DNA of 64,000 nt, from the NCBI GenBank assembly GCA_036768485.1, contig JAVLUZ010000157.1, forward strand, positions 13,938,011 through 14,002,010, in the 5' to 3' direction. The stretch's first letter is position 1. Every line of letters starts with the position of its first letter. This stretch comes from Mermis nigrescens. Lineage: Eukaryota; Nematoda; Enoplea; Mermithida; Mermithidae. The notes under the pieces were generated by a model. The model was not told the origin of the DNA. It did not search any database and saw only the letters and a list, made by a program, of their open reading frames with translations. Shown piece after piece: positions 51,041 to 62,804 of the stretch. The position numbers were made by a program, and so were the translations under genes.

Positions 51041-52643
51041 ACTGGTATCAATGTCAAGCCCAAGGCAATCTCTCTTATCAGCTGAGAAATTGAATTGCTA
51101 AAATTTAATGTAAATATCATCAAAAAAGGGATTACTCAATTCGGCGCAATTCTTGTGAATTTTGACCTTTTCTTATAACATGTCGAATAAATCACTGCTT
51201 AATTTGCTAATTTTTTCACCTCCTATACAGACAAAGATTTCAGCAAAATACATTGTATCAAAAAGCAGTCAACAGTACAAAAAATGTACCTATGCCTTTG
51301 TTGAACACCCTTCGTGTTGCGTCACAGTCGGTTTGACCGAAAGTCAAATAAACCGTGACTTAGTGCTGGCAATTAAACTTTTTGAAATTGCTTGACAAAC
51401 TAATTAAAAATTTTGAACATATTAAAACTATGTAGTGACGGGTTACAATTTTTGAAATATACTTAAAAAAACTAATTAAAATTTTTAACATATTAAAAAC
51501 TACGCAATCAAAAAAAACTTTACTGAACACGCCAGCCAACGAAAAAGCCTAAAATAAGGTACATGTAACAAAGACATTATTGCCTTTCTTTACCAAAATT
51601 TAAGTCGAGTGTCTTTTAATTTTCACTTAAATTAGTTCCAACACCGAAATTTTGTGAAATGTTAAGAATATGGTTAATGCAAAGATGTGGATTACTTAAT
51701 GCTGTATTTTCTCCGTAACAGAAAACTGACTAATTCAAAAAACCTTCCTCGACTGCTGGAACCGAATCCTAATTTCTATATCAATTCAAATAAATTTGCT
51801 GTATTTCAAAAGTTTACGAAAACAAATCAATATCGAGCAGGTAAATGGGCTAAGATTATGCAGGATGATATAAATACGTATTGCATTATATGTCGAAAGA
51901 CGGCCGTTTCCAAAAAGGACTCAAAACAATCAAAAAAGAGCAAAAAATCTAACTCCACACGACAACCTCGGCCAGTATTGCAGTTAAGCTAATTTCATCC
52001 AGATTACGATAATAGTCATTTCAAGAATTGGCCTTAAGTAGTTCTTGAGAAGCAGAACCAAATGTTATTACATAAATTTCCAAATATACATCATCTTGGG
52101 GTATGGATTAAGGCATTCGCCTTAGTAGATTTTTTAGAATTGTATGTTATTCACAACGCTAGAAAACAGCATTGTTGGCTTGACCCATCGTTTTTCAACA
52201 CAAAAAAGCGCTTTATATAAATTTTTGAGGCTGCTTCCCAGGGAACACCTCATTTCATGCGTTTCTAGCGATCTTTAAGTTATAAAGCCTCGTTATATTC
52301 TTATTCATTTTATCATCTTTTTTCTTTTGGCGCGTAAGTAACAATCTTTTTTGCCCAAAAGGAGAACTTTTGAAAAGAAATTAGGGCCTTCCCTTATTCT
52401 CATGCCTTATATGTACGTGTACATTTGATTATCACGTCATCAATCGTGTTATTCCTTTAGGCGGCCTCCCTGAAATCCGCTTCTATTGGACTATCCGTAG
52501 AAGTGTATGCCCTTGTTCAGTTTTTCATTATGATTTAGCTCACGAGAGCCAATACTAAGGGCGTTTGTATGTACAGGTGCTCAAACAATAACCCCGTGTG
52601 ATAGAAAGTACTTATTACAAGAAGCTTTCGATCAAAACGCTAT
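51041..52643. other. Region upstream of the secreted UBL gene
   Basis: No known repeat. Two short open frames (51162-51395 and 51687-51992, the latter ending in a Lys/Ser-rich tail) lie in AT-rich DNA and match nothing I know. Confidence 0.45.
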
Positions 52644-52646
52644 AAT

Positions 52647-52657
52647 TATATATAAAG
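52647..52657 (+). promoter_or_regulatory. TATA-like box of the secreted UBL gene
   Basis: TTATATATAAAG-type sequence about 80 bases upstream of the start codon. A start about 30 bases downstream would leave a 5' leader of about 50 bases, which supports exon 1 being the first exon. Confidence 0.5.
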
Positions 52658-52733
52658 TGGAAAAATTTTATCACTACTGGGTATACCCAATCGTATTGTT
52701 CAAATTATTGTGCAGGACAGCTACAAATGCGAA

Positions 52734-52800
52734 ATGGTGATAAGCTCAATCGTCGCGTGTTTTATAGTAAACTCATTTTTCGGCGAAATTATAGCGAATG
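52734..52800 (+). CDS. Secreted UBL gene, exon 1 (signal peptide)
   Basis: ATG at 52734 lies about 80 bases past a TATA-like box. It encodes 22 residues with a hydrophobic core and a likely cleavage site after Ala21 (GEIIA|ND). Donor g|gtaaag at 52801, phase 1, joins exon 2 as Asp23. An upstream ATG at 52727 is in another frame. A gcag|gac just upstream could be a trans-splice acceptor if the animal uses spliced leaders. Confidence 0.75.
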
Positions 52801-55800
52801 GTAAAGGCTAATTTGATCCTAATTTGGTTTAAGGACTTAGTCGAATTATGTATTTTCTGTGCAATTTTTCGCCTTTTTCGTTTAGTTCTGTAAAGAAGAA
52901 GCGGCGCTGTCAAAGCAGAAATGTATTTACAGTTTTTCACAGAGCATGGTTGCGGGCTCTGTAGTGCAATGAGGGACGCTTTTTGCCGATTCAGTAGAAT
53001 TAGCTTTTAAGGAAATTCCTCGTTTTTCTTTTATTTAAAATGTTATGCACTACACGACTTCACGTAATTATTACTTATTTTGCAGAGCGTTAAAAAGCAG
53101 AAAAATATATCGAATACACTTTGTTTTACTATGCCGTTCGATTACCAGCTAGAAACAAGAGCTTCCTCTTGAATTCGAGGATTTTCATTGATAAATTATA
53201 CCTACATAGTTTTAATAACTACTGTGCAGGTAAAGATAAATAACAGAAAAATTAACGATTTGAATAAAAGGAAAAAATAAGAATAAAAAATACTAAAGAA
53301 GAAGTTATGGTAAGAATAATGAAATCATAATTTGGCAGCAATTGCGGAAATCTCAGTCTGCAAAACTTTTAAAAGTACGAAAAGTGCCAGAAGATTGATG
53401 TTAGAAGCAAAAATATCATTGTTCGACGCTTTTTATCGAGCTCTAATCATTGACATTGGAGAATCGCAAAATTCTTAAATGCAAAAAACACATAAAGGAA
53501 TTAACGTTACAATCAGATAACAATAAAAAAGATGCGAGTAATAAAATGTATATCGAATTTCAGTGGATTTTACTACAAAAAATTCATTGATTAGATAATT
53601 GTTTTTTTAGATAACAAAACTGAAGGCAATGAGCTAAGATTATCGAAGAATCTTTCGATAAAAGTGCGGACAATAGAAGACAAATGGCTTAAAATAGAGG
53701 TGTCGCCGTTGGAAAGCATTGCAGACGTGAAGTTAAAAATTCAGCAGATAACTGGAGTAGAGCGCAAAGACCTATTTTTGACTTTTCAAAGTGAGTTTAT
53801 TAGCCTATCGTATGTTTTGACAAAAACACGCGGGAACTGGTCAGGTCTCAGAATCCAAAAGACCACCGAGAATGCAACAGACCGCTCAGCTGCAATATTC
53901 AAAAATTTTCTTCCGTTTATCGCGCGTTTTGAGAATTGTTACTAATAAAGTATCTGTTCACAAACAGTAAAAATAATATCATTGAAGCGATTAATCAATT
54001 AAAAACGGTTTTAATGATAAGAACTCTCATTCTTATCCAGTACTGAATAAAACGCTTTAAAAAAATGATGATCCAAAAAAATTGTCGAAAACGCTTTAAA
54101 CACTATACTTTCTTAGCTTCTCTGAAGCATTGTAAATTCTCGCGGAGGGCGGTCAGCAGCTTTCTTTGTTTAGGGAGTGAGGGAGATGCCATTCTGGGAG
54201 GGTCGACGTTTTTCGTCCAAGAGCACGTTTGTTCGCCCATCTCTTAAAATATTACAAACCAGATAGACTTCTACCTTCATAAGCAATCTATTTGCAGGAA
54301 AAGTATTGAAAGATGAAATAAGCCTGCAAGAATACAACGTCTCTGAAAACGATCAGTTGCGCTTAATTCCAGGCGTCCGCGGTTATATGCAAATTAAGAT
54401 ATGGACCTTCGACAATAAATCATTCATTTTAGATGACATACAGCCCACTGATGCCTTGCAAAGCGTTAAGAGGAAAATATATCGAAGGACGGGAATAGTA
54501 CCCGAACAACAGCGTTTGGTTTTCAATGGTGAATCTGTTTGTAATCCTAAGCACAGGAATTGCAGTTCAACCTTGAACTTTTCTGACAATATTGCCAAAG
54601 AGGCCCTGAACCGGGCACGCGCCTAGGAGGTTGAAGGTCTAAACCTCTGGAAGGGGAAATATAAAAACAAATTGGTGTTAAACAATGGAAAATCAAGGCC
54701 AAAAACGGATGAAAATGAAATTTTTCGCACAAGTGCCTAAAATGGATAAAAGCAGTGGATTAACAATTTTCTTATGCTCTGTTAGCATTACGCCAGTTCC
54801 TAAGGTCATTTACGCTCGAAACCGCCCTCTGGCTGACCCTTAAAAACTGACTGTGCTGTGTAGCTACGGCCTAAAACCGATGCCCATGGTGCTATGCACA
54901 TGCCTATTAACAAAAATTAAATAAATGTGGCTTTCACGAGGAACTCTTTCGTATATATCTCTACTAGCAAGAAAAAATGCTCTGATGGAACAAAAAAAGG
55001 TAGAATATACTTGGAACAAAGAATTATCAAGGACGTAAAAGGAGGGGACTGGAAAAAGCTCCTATCTACAGAAGTCACAAAATTTGGTAAAACTCAGAAA
55101 TTTCCTAAACAAAGAAAAAATGAAAGTAAGTAAATCAAAGAAAAAACCTACCTGTGCCTAAAACTGCAAGATCTGCTAAAAATCAGACTTTTTCTGAGCA
55201 ACGCAAAAATCGAAGTATATTCTGCGGCCTGCAGAATATACATCTGTCGTCATCCTGTCGAACAAAGATAAAACATTGGGCTAGATAACTGAACCACTCA
55301 CTCTGCAAAAGCAGATACCGCCATAGCTGAGCAGCGCCATGTTGCAATATTTTTCAGGGTCAAAAATAGTAATTATGGTATGTTGGAAAAACGGCAATTT
55401 TCGACGTTTCTGATTGAACACTGGTGCATACCCCTAACCTCCCATGCCTAATGGTTATCAGTTTACATAGGCAGGAATGGAATCCGGGTGGTCTGGTGGG
55501 ATTAAACGCCAGAAGAGTACTGAATGGACGCATACATTATATAGAAATCACAGTCTTTCGTTGCGGTATCGCAGATAATCGTAGGATATAACTTTTTGTA
55601 ATATTTATCTAGCCACAATATCGAATAAATTAACGTTGAAAGTGATCAGCAAAAACGCAGATTCGAGATTTAGTTTATAGGCTTTATATTAAGCATTAGA
55701 CACCATACCTAGACGTAGGGGGTTTGGGGAGTATGCAACCAAAGGCAAAATACCCAACAAGAAAACGCAAATACCCAACAATACCTCCAGAATTCAATTT

Positions 55801-58800
55801 TTTAAATCTTTCTGCTCTTTTTGGTTTTTTTGGTAGGTACCAATAGACATAGCTCGACAAGAAACGTTCAAAAATGGTGTTTTCTTCGCCATAGCACTAT
55901 TTTTAAGGCCAATATTCCAATTTGAAAACCCCCTCAGAATTTTGGAACCGCCCACTGTATGGTGGACAATATGAGAAGGTTCACCTATTTTTTTCAGAGG
56001 CCGCAGAATATACTTCGATTTTTGCGTTGCTTAGAAAAAGTCTGATTTTTAGCAGATCTTGCAGTTTTAGGCACAGGTAGGTTTTTTCTTTGATTTACTT
56101 ACTTTCATTTTTTCTTTGTTTAGGAAATTTCTGAGTTTTAGCAAATTTTGTGACATTTGTAGATAGAAGTTTTTTCTAGTCCCCTCCTTTTACGTCCTTA
56201 ATAATTCTTTGTTCCAAGTATATTCTACCTTTTTTTGTTCCATCGGAGCATTTTTTCTTGCTAGTACCCAACTTTTTGTTGGCAAAAAATAGTAGTTATT
56301 CCTATCTTTGTCAGTGTTGTAGCGGATGTCATTAGGTACTGTTTCCATCTTAGCAATTTATACTTGCATTCGCATTCGCTCAACTCACTCTATCAATACC
56401 CGCATTAACACTACGTACAATAATTAAGCTTATTCAACAAGTCAAAGAACGTCAAATCAATTACCTGCGGATCAAAGCATTTATGATAAATTTACACATG
56501 CATGATAACGTAACCAACACTTATAACAATTTCTAAAGCAAACCATTATGAATGCGGAGCAACATGCATGAATAACAATTTTTGAATCACTGTACTCAAA
56601 AAACTGGAGTGACTTTAGCTGAAGCAACAATCATTATATTGTACTTAACAATTACATGACACATGAATGTTTACTTTTCAAAACTATATTACTGTAGGCA
56701 ATTTTTCAATCACTCTTGTGGTCACTTGATAATGAGCTAAAAATTGATTCTCATGCACAGAATTACATGAAATACAATAGACTGTAGCATCAACAGTAAG
56801 CCAAACCTATGTTCTAATCGTTATAAGACCACTTTTTGAAAAGCGTCATTGTAAACGAACGTGCCCAACTGGCATCTCACACTTGATTTATTGTTTTTTT
56901 TAATTTAAGAAAAATATCATGTTTTTGCAAGGCTCTAGGTCAAAAGTTCATATGCAGTGTTTATTTACATAAACAGAATGCAGAGAAGATTATAGTCGGA
57001 TTCGTAAATCTGACATTAGGCGGATATTACAATCAACATTTATAAAGACATCACGTCTCAACAATGGTCTGATGACAAATTAACATTAGGTGTAAAACAG
57101 TTTACACCACTGTTGTGCAAAAAATGTGTCTAACCGACTTCTCACACTCGATTCCTTAAAAATTTCTAGTCATGAGGAAAAAATTAGGTTTCCGCAAGGC
57201 TCTAAAACGAAGATTAATATGTAGTGTAAACGATATGTTAACACCTAGTGTAAAAAAGATTTTAGTCAGAATCGTAATTTTAATATTGCTTCTATATTAC
57301 GACCAACTTTTATGAAAATAGTGAGTCTCCATAATGTCGTAAGGATAAATTAACATTGGTTTAAACCACTTTACTGAACTGTTGAGTATAAACATACGCC
57401 CCAAAATTGCGTATGGAATTTGGTTTCAGGTTCATTTACAGACTTGAGAATCATGTCCCTGACTCATAACCGGAGAAGCTGGCAGAAAGAAACAAGACAG
57501 AAACCTGTTTAAAGCACCCCATTCGTGACTTTACACTCGCTTAATATTGATTTAGACATACGCATGTCACTATGACATACACCCCATATAAGGCACTTTA
57601 TTTTTCTTCTATTGGACCTATTCTGACTTCTGAAAGGAGGAAGTGGCGAACAAAACCCAGACAAAGACAAATTTTCCATCATTCAGAACATTGTAAACTT
57701 TAAAAATCCGTACCGTATTCCCCATTGAGTGTAAAGAAATTCGGTTTGGTACAGTTTGTAGCTTTCGAGTCGTATTACGTTTCTATGTGCAAAAATTCTG
57801 TTGCAAAAATTATTTGATATGATTTACCAATCAAAATTGGGGAAAAACGTGTTTTTTCGCCCATTTTTCACGTCTGATTACGAACTTTACACCCCCATAA
57901 ATTTCTCAATATTGCGTTTTTTGAACGCGCTTTGCTGCGACGTGTAGCCCCTGGAAGCTGTTTGATTACTGTTATACTCATTTTAGCCTGACTCATAAGC
58001 GGAAAAAGATGGCAGAGAATTCTTAATTACAATCTGTTTTTTACACCGTCGACTAGAGTGTGAACTTTAAACCCCAGGACCTAACTCCCTATTGAGCATA
58101 CTCTGCTTGTAAGCAGATTGTAGCCCTTGATCCGCTCTACATTTCTGTCAGAAAACATTTTTGAAACTCATAACAGGAGTTAGTATCAGACATAAACAAG
58201 TTGAAAACTCGACCAAAATGTGCTTTTTCACCTCCAGATTTTCGCACTCTTTACACTCCCGTTCGAGAACTAAAGCGAATTTCAGCAAACAAAAAAGTCA
58301 ATTTGTAGCATCCCTCCCTCTACAAATCTGTGCCATTAATTTATTTGAGGAGTCAATACTGAGTTGTCCACATGCCGCCTCAAAAATCTCCCAAAATTTA
58401 TCCCATGTTATAACGTTACACAAAAACTTTACACCTTCTTTACACAGCCAGTTTTGAGTTTAAAGAAAAACAAAGAAACACGGACAGCGAATTTTTTTAT
58501 TATCTATCTTTTAAAAAGAATCGCACATTCTAGATGGGTCCTGTTATAGCTGTAGGGGGGTGTACAGGTGTTAGGGGTACCCAAGTGTATTATAGGTAGG
58601 CGCTAACGCGCTACCTATGATTTTCTTGTCAAACATCAGTTATTGCTTTTTCTGACTCTGATCGATATCACCAGGTACAAGGCCAAACTAAGGCTCTTTG
58701 TGTAATCTTTCATTTGCAAAATTTGCATACGTTACAAGACTTGGTATGCAAATCCTTGTTTTAATATGAAGCTGTGTTTGAGTGAAAATTCGTTTTTGAT

Positions 58801-61800
58801 TTGCTCTTACCATCAGTTACGCCAGGCTCTCGTAGAAGGCTCCTTTTGGCGAGGAATGCAGATACATCAAGTATATAATCATAGTTTCTCTCTGATGACC
58901 GCGCTTATTCATGTACTTTGTTTTACCTGTGCTTCTATGTGTTTTTATGTTTATTCCTGCTTACTTCAGCGCGTTTATTTATATTCATTTTTTAACCTAG
59001 TTCATGGATTCGCTGGGTAAACCAATTTTTTATTACTATTCCGTTGAGCAAGAAATAAATTGAGTTCTACAGTAATAAAGAGATTAGTTTTCTGCACACT
59101 TACTTAAACAATAGACTATAGACTCTTGCGCCTCGTAAATCTTTTAATTTCTTTTAACCCTCTTTTATGCATATTCGTGCCATTGCTCGTATCTGTTTGT
59201 TTCCTTCATCCATTAGCATGCTTCACTTTTACCTCTTTCTGCATTTCTCGTCTTCTTCTTCTATTTCATTTTTTATCTAGTTCATTATATGTATCTATTT
59301 TTTATATATTTTATTTATTTAAATTTTATTTTTTACCATTCCCAATTGTCTTCCTTTCTCCTTTTCTCTTTTTTTTATTTTGTCAAATTGATGACTTCCG
59401 ATCACTATTTTCATTAATCGCGGTAATATTAAATTTAGAATCATCCAGTGTGAAGTACTTAAAATAAATTGTGTTCCCTGAGTATGCGCAACTGCCATTA
59501 ATTATTTTTTCGTAAGTCTGGTGATAAAATCTCGAAAAAGCAATGCGAAAAGTTAATTATCTCGATTTCACCTTGGCTGGATCGCAGGCGCTTTTGTTCA
59601 CACGATGCACCTGAAACTTCGAGTTGTGAGCGTTCGGAGTCTGGGAAAGGGGGGGTTGAGGATTCCCGAGTGTACGGCGGACCCTTCTAAAATTAATACA
59701 CCCCAGCATTGAGAATATTTGGTAGTATTTTTTTGGCGACTTTGAGCCAATTGGACCCCCCCCCCGCTCTCCCAGAATTTGACTGCTGCTTATGTAAGAC
59801 TGAGGTGTTTGGCAAAACGGAAATTTGGGATGCGAGCATAGGCGAGTTCAGAAAAATTTCTTTCATAGGGAGTTTTTGGTACCTAGTAAGAACGTTTTTC
59901 TATCCACCTTCGCAATTGCGGTCTTCCGAAAATCCTCGAAAAAATGCATTGCTTGATGCTCTTCTAGCACCCGTGTCCACACGTAGGCGTGGGAGGGGTG
60001 TTTGGGGTATATGCACTCCCTAGAAGGCTGAATATTCCCTCAGAAACTCAGAATTCAATTTTTGGAAACTTTTTACGTTTTTTTCGCAATTTTTTGATGC
60101 CAATGAACTCTTCTCGAAAAAACATTGTAAAATGGTGTTTCTTCGACAAACCACCCTTTTTAAATCAATTTTGTGATCCTTTAAAAATTAAGCATCTGCC
60201 CCAGAATTTTGATGCTGCCCACCTCGTATCTTGTTTACTCTAAACTAACAATTTTCAGCTATTTTTGACGACATTTTGTTTAATATTTTTGAACTTTCAT
60301 TCAAAACTTTCCAACTTTTTATATTTTTACAGTCAAGAAAAAATGAGTCGTCAAAAATAGCCATTTAGACGCATATTATCATTGTTTTTGAGCACAAAAA
60401 GGAAAATCAAAGAAAATTTTTTGGGCTCAGCCCCTCCTTCAATTCATATGCCTTGCGAGTACGCAAGCGAGCAGGAGCTACAATGTTTCGTCATGTTTTT
60501 AGTGTCGAAGATTTTTCAGAATAAGATTCATTTATGCATGGCTTTTTAATTATACTCGTACAGGCATCGAAATGAAAAACGATAGTTACCCAATAATAGA
60601 TTACAACGTCACTAAGGATTCCATCTTAATGCTGACCGGAATGCGTATTGAGTTCCGGCTACAAAATCGGATTATAATGAACGGCTATGTTGATTCACGG
60701 ATTGACGTCGGAGACTTTACATTATTCGTCGCGGGAGAAGTGGAGAGGCTCGGTTATCCGGGGCATTGGAGCTTATTACATAAGGGTATGAAAATTACGA
60801 AAATTGATCACAGCGGGCTTTGTAGAGATTTTTTGATCCAAGGACTTCTCCCATTTCACCAAAATTGAGATTTGTTACCCCTCTTCCCTGATTTTTTGAT
60901 ACAGATTTACGTTTTTGAGGCATTTTTTCTTGCTTTTTTGACATTTTAGGCCAAAACTTGATAGTTGTCTACCCATCTCCCCACCCTCCCTGAAAATAAC
61001 CGACTTCCCGTTTATTCCAAATTTTGAACTGTTGTATACAATAATATAGGTTTTCCCAGAAACGCACAGTGGGAATATGGGGTGTCCCTCATAGAAGGAC
61101 ATTTGAGAAGTACACCACTCCTTAGGCGACTTCGGATCAATAGCTATCGCTTGAATCACGGAAAAGCGTCAAATGACGTCTAAGAGTATAATTTCAGGTA
61201 CATACACCTAATTATTTCTCGAGCAGTAGACTGCCCAATTGATTCAACGAGATTAGAGAGGTCACCATGGATGCCAAGCATGGCCAATCTGGGACTACGC
61301 CGGTTTAAAAGGGTCAAAAATTGAGCTTTTTTGAGCTGAAACGACCTCAAAGACAGGTTTAAGCGCTAATATAGCATTGAAACATTAGCCTCTTTCATTT
61401 ATTCGAGAGCTTTTCCAGTAAGTTTTTCAAGGCTAAAGTAAGCGTAAGTAGGTGATTTACTGTAACTTCATAGAAAACTTCATTAAGGGCGATCGGCTGT
61501 CATTCTTCAATTTTTACTGCACTAAAGTGTTCGTATAAATTCAATTCAAGCATTTGGACAGTGCTGGGACATGCTACAGTAAGTGCGCTGAATAAAAATC
61601 TAGCCTGGAATCGAACCCGGGATATTGCCATTGAAAAACCCTTTCTTGCTATGTACATTGTACCTAGAGATATAGATCAGATGGAATTAATGTGGCCTTG
61701 AAAAAGATTTACTCAAAAACCTCTCGGATAAATCAAACAGACTACATAGGTACGTTATTACACATTTTTGGTCAATGAGTTTAAAATTTTCAACCATTTT

Positions 61801-62616
61801 CAGCCTTTGCTTTGCCTCGTTTTCAGCAAGAAATTACCTGTTGTTGAATCTCTGAAATTTTTAACTACTTGCTTCAGGCAAATATAATTGTTTTTAATTT
61901 ATTTTCAGTCATTTTAAATTTAGTTGCGTTTAATTTTTAATTAATTCAATTAATTTAGAATTTTGGTCTCCTCTAAATTAGGAAGGTTGGCTAAATGTAT
62001 ATTTATTATTGCAATGCCAGGACGCCTTTTGCTGGCCGGACCATTATGGCGTTACCAAGTATGCAATAACGATATCGTGACATTGTTGCATTATGACGAA
62101 ATGTCATTTATCACCGTAATGTTTTTAAATGTGCCTGAAATTGGAAAAAGAATTCCATTCATGGCTCCACCAACGATTGCTGTGCAAGATGTAAAGCATA
62201 TCATTGGAAAGCAGTTCAATGTATCAGCAAATCTACAACGACTGGTCTGCAATGGTAAAATGACATGAACAGTGTTAGGCTCACATTTTCTATTTTACGA
62301 CTAGATTTTAAATAGAAAATTCTAGATTTTTGTAAAAAAATATGAATAAAAGCCGGACGAAATTCTGACGATGAGCGAATCAACATAAGCAGAACTATTT
62401 CTCAACGGGCAGGAAATTTGGGGGATAAACCTGTTCTGATGATTGTATCATAACAAATTCTGCGAAAATGTGTTTAGTGATCAGCTTTTTACTAGTATAC
62501 CCATTGTATTTACTCATGCTTGTGTATACTTTGTTATAGGAGTGACACTTGAAGATGGCAAGGCACTTCAAGAGTATAGAATTGATAACAACTCATTGAT
62601 TGAAGTGTTACATTAA
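52734..62616 (+). CDS. Secreted tetra-ubiquitin-like protein (6 exons)
   Basis: Exons 52734-52800, 53611-53790, 54298-54528, 60564-60785, 62021-62254 and 62540-62616 sum to 1011 bases, 336 residues plus stop, every junction in phase 1. Residues 1-21 form a hydrophobic signal peptide. Four ubiquitin-like domains follow: about 37-108, 112-186, 187-259 and 261-335. Domain 2 is clearest: MQIKIWTF, then GIVPEQQRLVFNG, against ubiquitin MQIFVKTL and GIPPDQQRLIFAG. The linker GVRG before domain 2 recalls the LRGG-M junction of polyubiquitin. The protein ends VLH, with no terminal Gly-Gly, so it cannot be conjugated as ubiquitin is. Ubiquitin Lys48 is replaced in domains 2 to 4 (Ile161, Arg235, Val313). 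Expected outside the cell or in the secretory pathway. Plant-parasitic cyst nematodes secrete ubiquitin-extension effectors, but a four-domain secreted form like this is not one I recognise. Confidence 0.82.
53611..53790 (+). CDS. Secreted UBL gene, exon 2
   Basis: Acceptor tttttttag, donor a|gtgagt. Encodes a polar stretch (NKTEGNELRLSKN) and the N-terminal half of domain 1: LSIKVRTIEDKWLKIEV, then IADVKLKIQQITGVERKDLF. This matches ubiquitin strands 1-2 and the helix with its K-x-K-I-Q pattern. Confidence 0.88.
54298..54528 (+). CDS. Secreted UBL gene, exon 3
   Basis: Acceptor ttgcag, donor g|gtgaat, phase 1. Holds the C-terminal half of domain 1 (KVLKDEISLQEYNV, like ubiquitin KQLEDGRTLSDYNI), the GVRG linker, and the N-terminal half of domain 2 up to QQRLVFNG. 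It is the most ubiquitin-like exon of the gene. Confidence 0.9.
54962..55230 (+). repeat. 269-bp inverted repeat, left arm
   Basis: Pairs with 55998-56266 over 269 bases with about nine mismatches and no gaps by my reading. The arm runs from TACTAGCAAGAAAAAATGCT to AGTATATTCTGCGGCCT and contains an open frame with an exon-like end (aaa|gtaagt). Confidence 0.9.
55702..55962 (-). mobile_element. R1 MITE copy, degenerate
   Basis: Ends ACCATACCTAGACGTAGG and GCCCACTGTATGGT, with the shared core in between. It lies in the loop of the 269-bp inverted repeat. Confidence 0.75.
55998..56266 (-). repeat. 269-bp inverted repeat, right arm
   Basis: Reverse complement of 54962-55230, of equal length. 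The 767-base loop between the arms holds an R1 MITE. Both arms lie in the 6-kb intron of the secreted UBL gene. Confidence 0.9.
56860..57395 (+). repeat. Diverged tandem duplication, about 268-bp period
   Basis: Two units: ctcacacttgattt at 56875 corresponds to ctcacactcgattc at 57143. Also shared are gcaaggctcta, agattatagtcggattcg/agattttagtcagaatcg and aaattaacatt. Confidence 0.7.
57440..58470 (+). repeat. Diverged repeats with gactcataa(c/g)cgg and attgagtgtaaag motifs
   Basis: Blocks recur at offsets of several hundred bases: gactcataaccggagaagc at 57459 and gactcataagcggaaaaag at 57989; ccccattgagtgtaaag near 57720 and ccctattgagcatac near 58087. All lie in the UBL intron. Confidence 0.55.
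59977..60225 (-). mobile_element. R1 MITE copy, degenerate
   Basis: Starts CCACACGTAGGCGTGGG and contains gcaattttttgatgccaatg from the core. The far end is eroded (gctgcccacc). Lies in the 6-kb intron of the secreted UBL gene. Confidence 0.75.
60564..60785 (+). CDS. Secreted UBL gene, exon 4
   Basis: Acceptor gtacag, donor g|gtatga, phase 1. Holds the C-terminal half of domain 2 (YPIIDYNVTKDSILMLTG) and the N-terminal half of domain 3 (MRIEFRLQN ... HWSLLHKG). Domain 3 is the most diverged: the helix lacks the usual lysines and the QQRLIF strand has become HWSLLH. The preceding intron is 6 kb. Confidence 0.85.
61386..61744. mobile_element. R7 copy, internally deleted, inverted
   Basis: Opposite orientation to the copy at 6430. 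Shares the ends (tttcatttattcgagagc ... cagacta), the segment TGCTGGGACATGCTACAGTA and the box B complement TGGAATCGAACCCGGG, but about 190 bases including the box A half are missing. Lies in intron 4 of the secreted UBL gene. Confidence 0.75.
62021..62254 (+). CDS. Secreted UBL gene, exon 5
   Basis: Acceptor tgccag, donor g|gtaaaa, phase 1. Holds the C-terminal half of domain 3 (RLLLAG, then YQVCNNDIVTLL) and the N-terminal half of domain 4, ending LQRLVCNG, like ubiquitin QQRLIFAG. The open frame continues upstream of 62021, but domain alignment and phase place the exon border here. Confidence 0.87.
62540..62616 (+). CDS. Secreted UBL gene, exon 6 (3' end)
   Basis: Acceptor ttatag. Encodes VTLEDGKALQEYRIDNNS then LIEVLH and a stop at 62614-62616, a close match to ubiquitin KQLEDGRTLSDYNI...TLHLV that stops before the RLRGG tail. 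Confidence 0.9.
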
Positions 62617-62711
62617 CAACGCTTAGCTAACTAAATTCCGAGTTTCCTCGATTTGTCTTTTGATTCAAATTTAAGCTATTTGCAAAATTATACTTACGTT
62701 CTGGATTCTGA

Positions 62712-62717
62712 AATAAA
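62712..62717 (+). promoter_or_regulatory. Poly(A) signal of the secreted UBL gene
   Basis: AATAAA 96 bases after the stop codon, the first exact signal downstream. Confidence 0.55.
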
Positions 62718-62804
62718 CTCGAATCAGGCACATTCTCGTCAGATTTTTACCATTGATAACCATATAATTGATCATCTTACTTACTTTAGATTAAGCATGT
62801 GGTA

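Noticed and set aside
59126..59467. 113-codon hydrophobic open frame
   Set aside because: It has no ATG start and reads a pyrimidine-rich strand, which always yields Phe, Leu and Ser; no family features.
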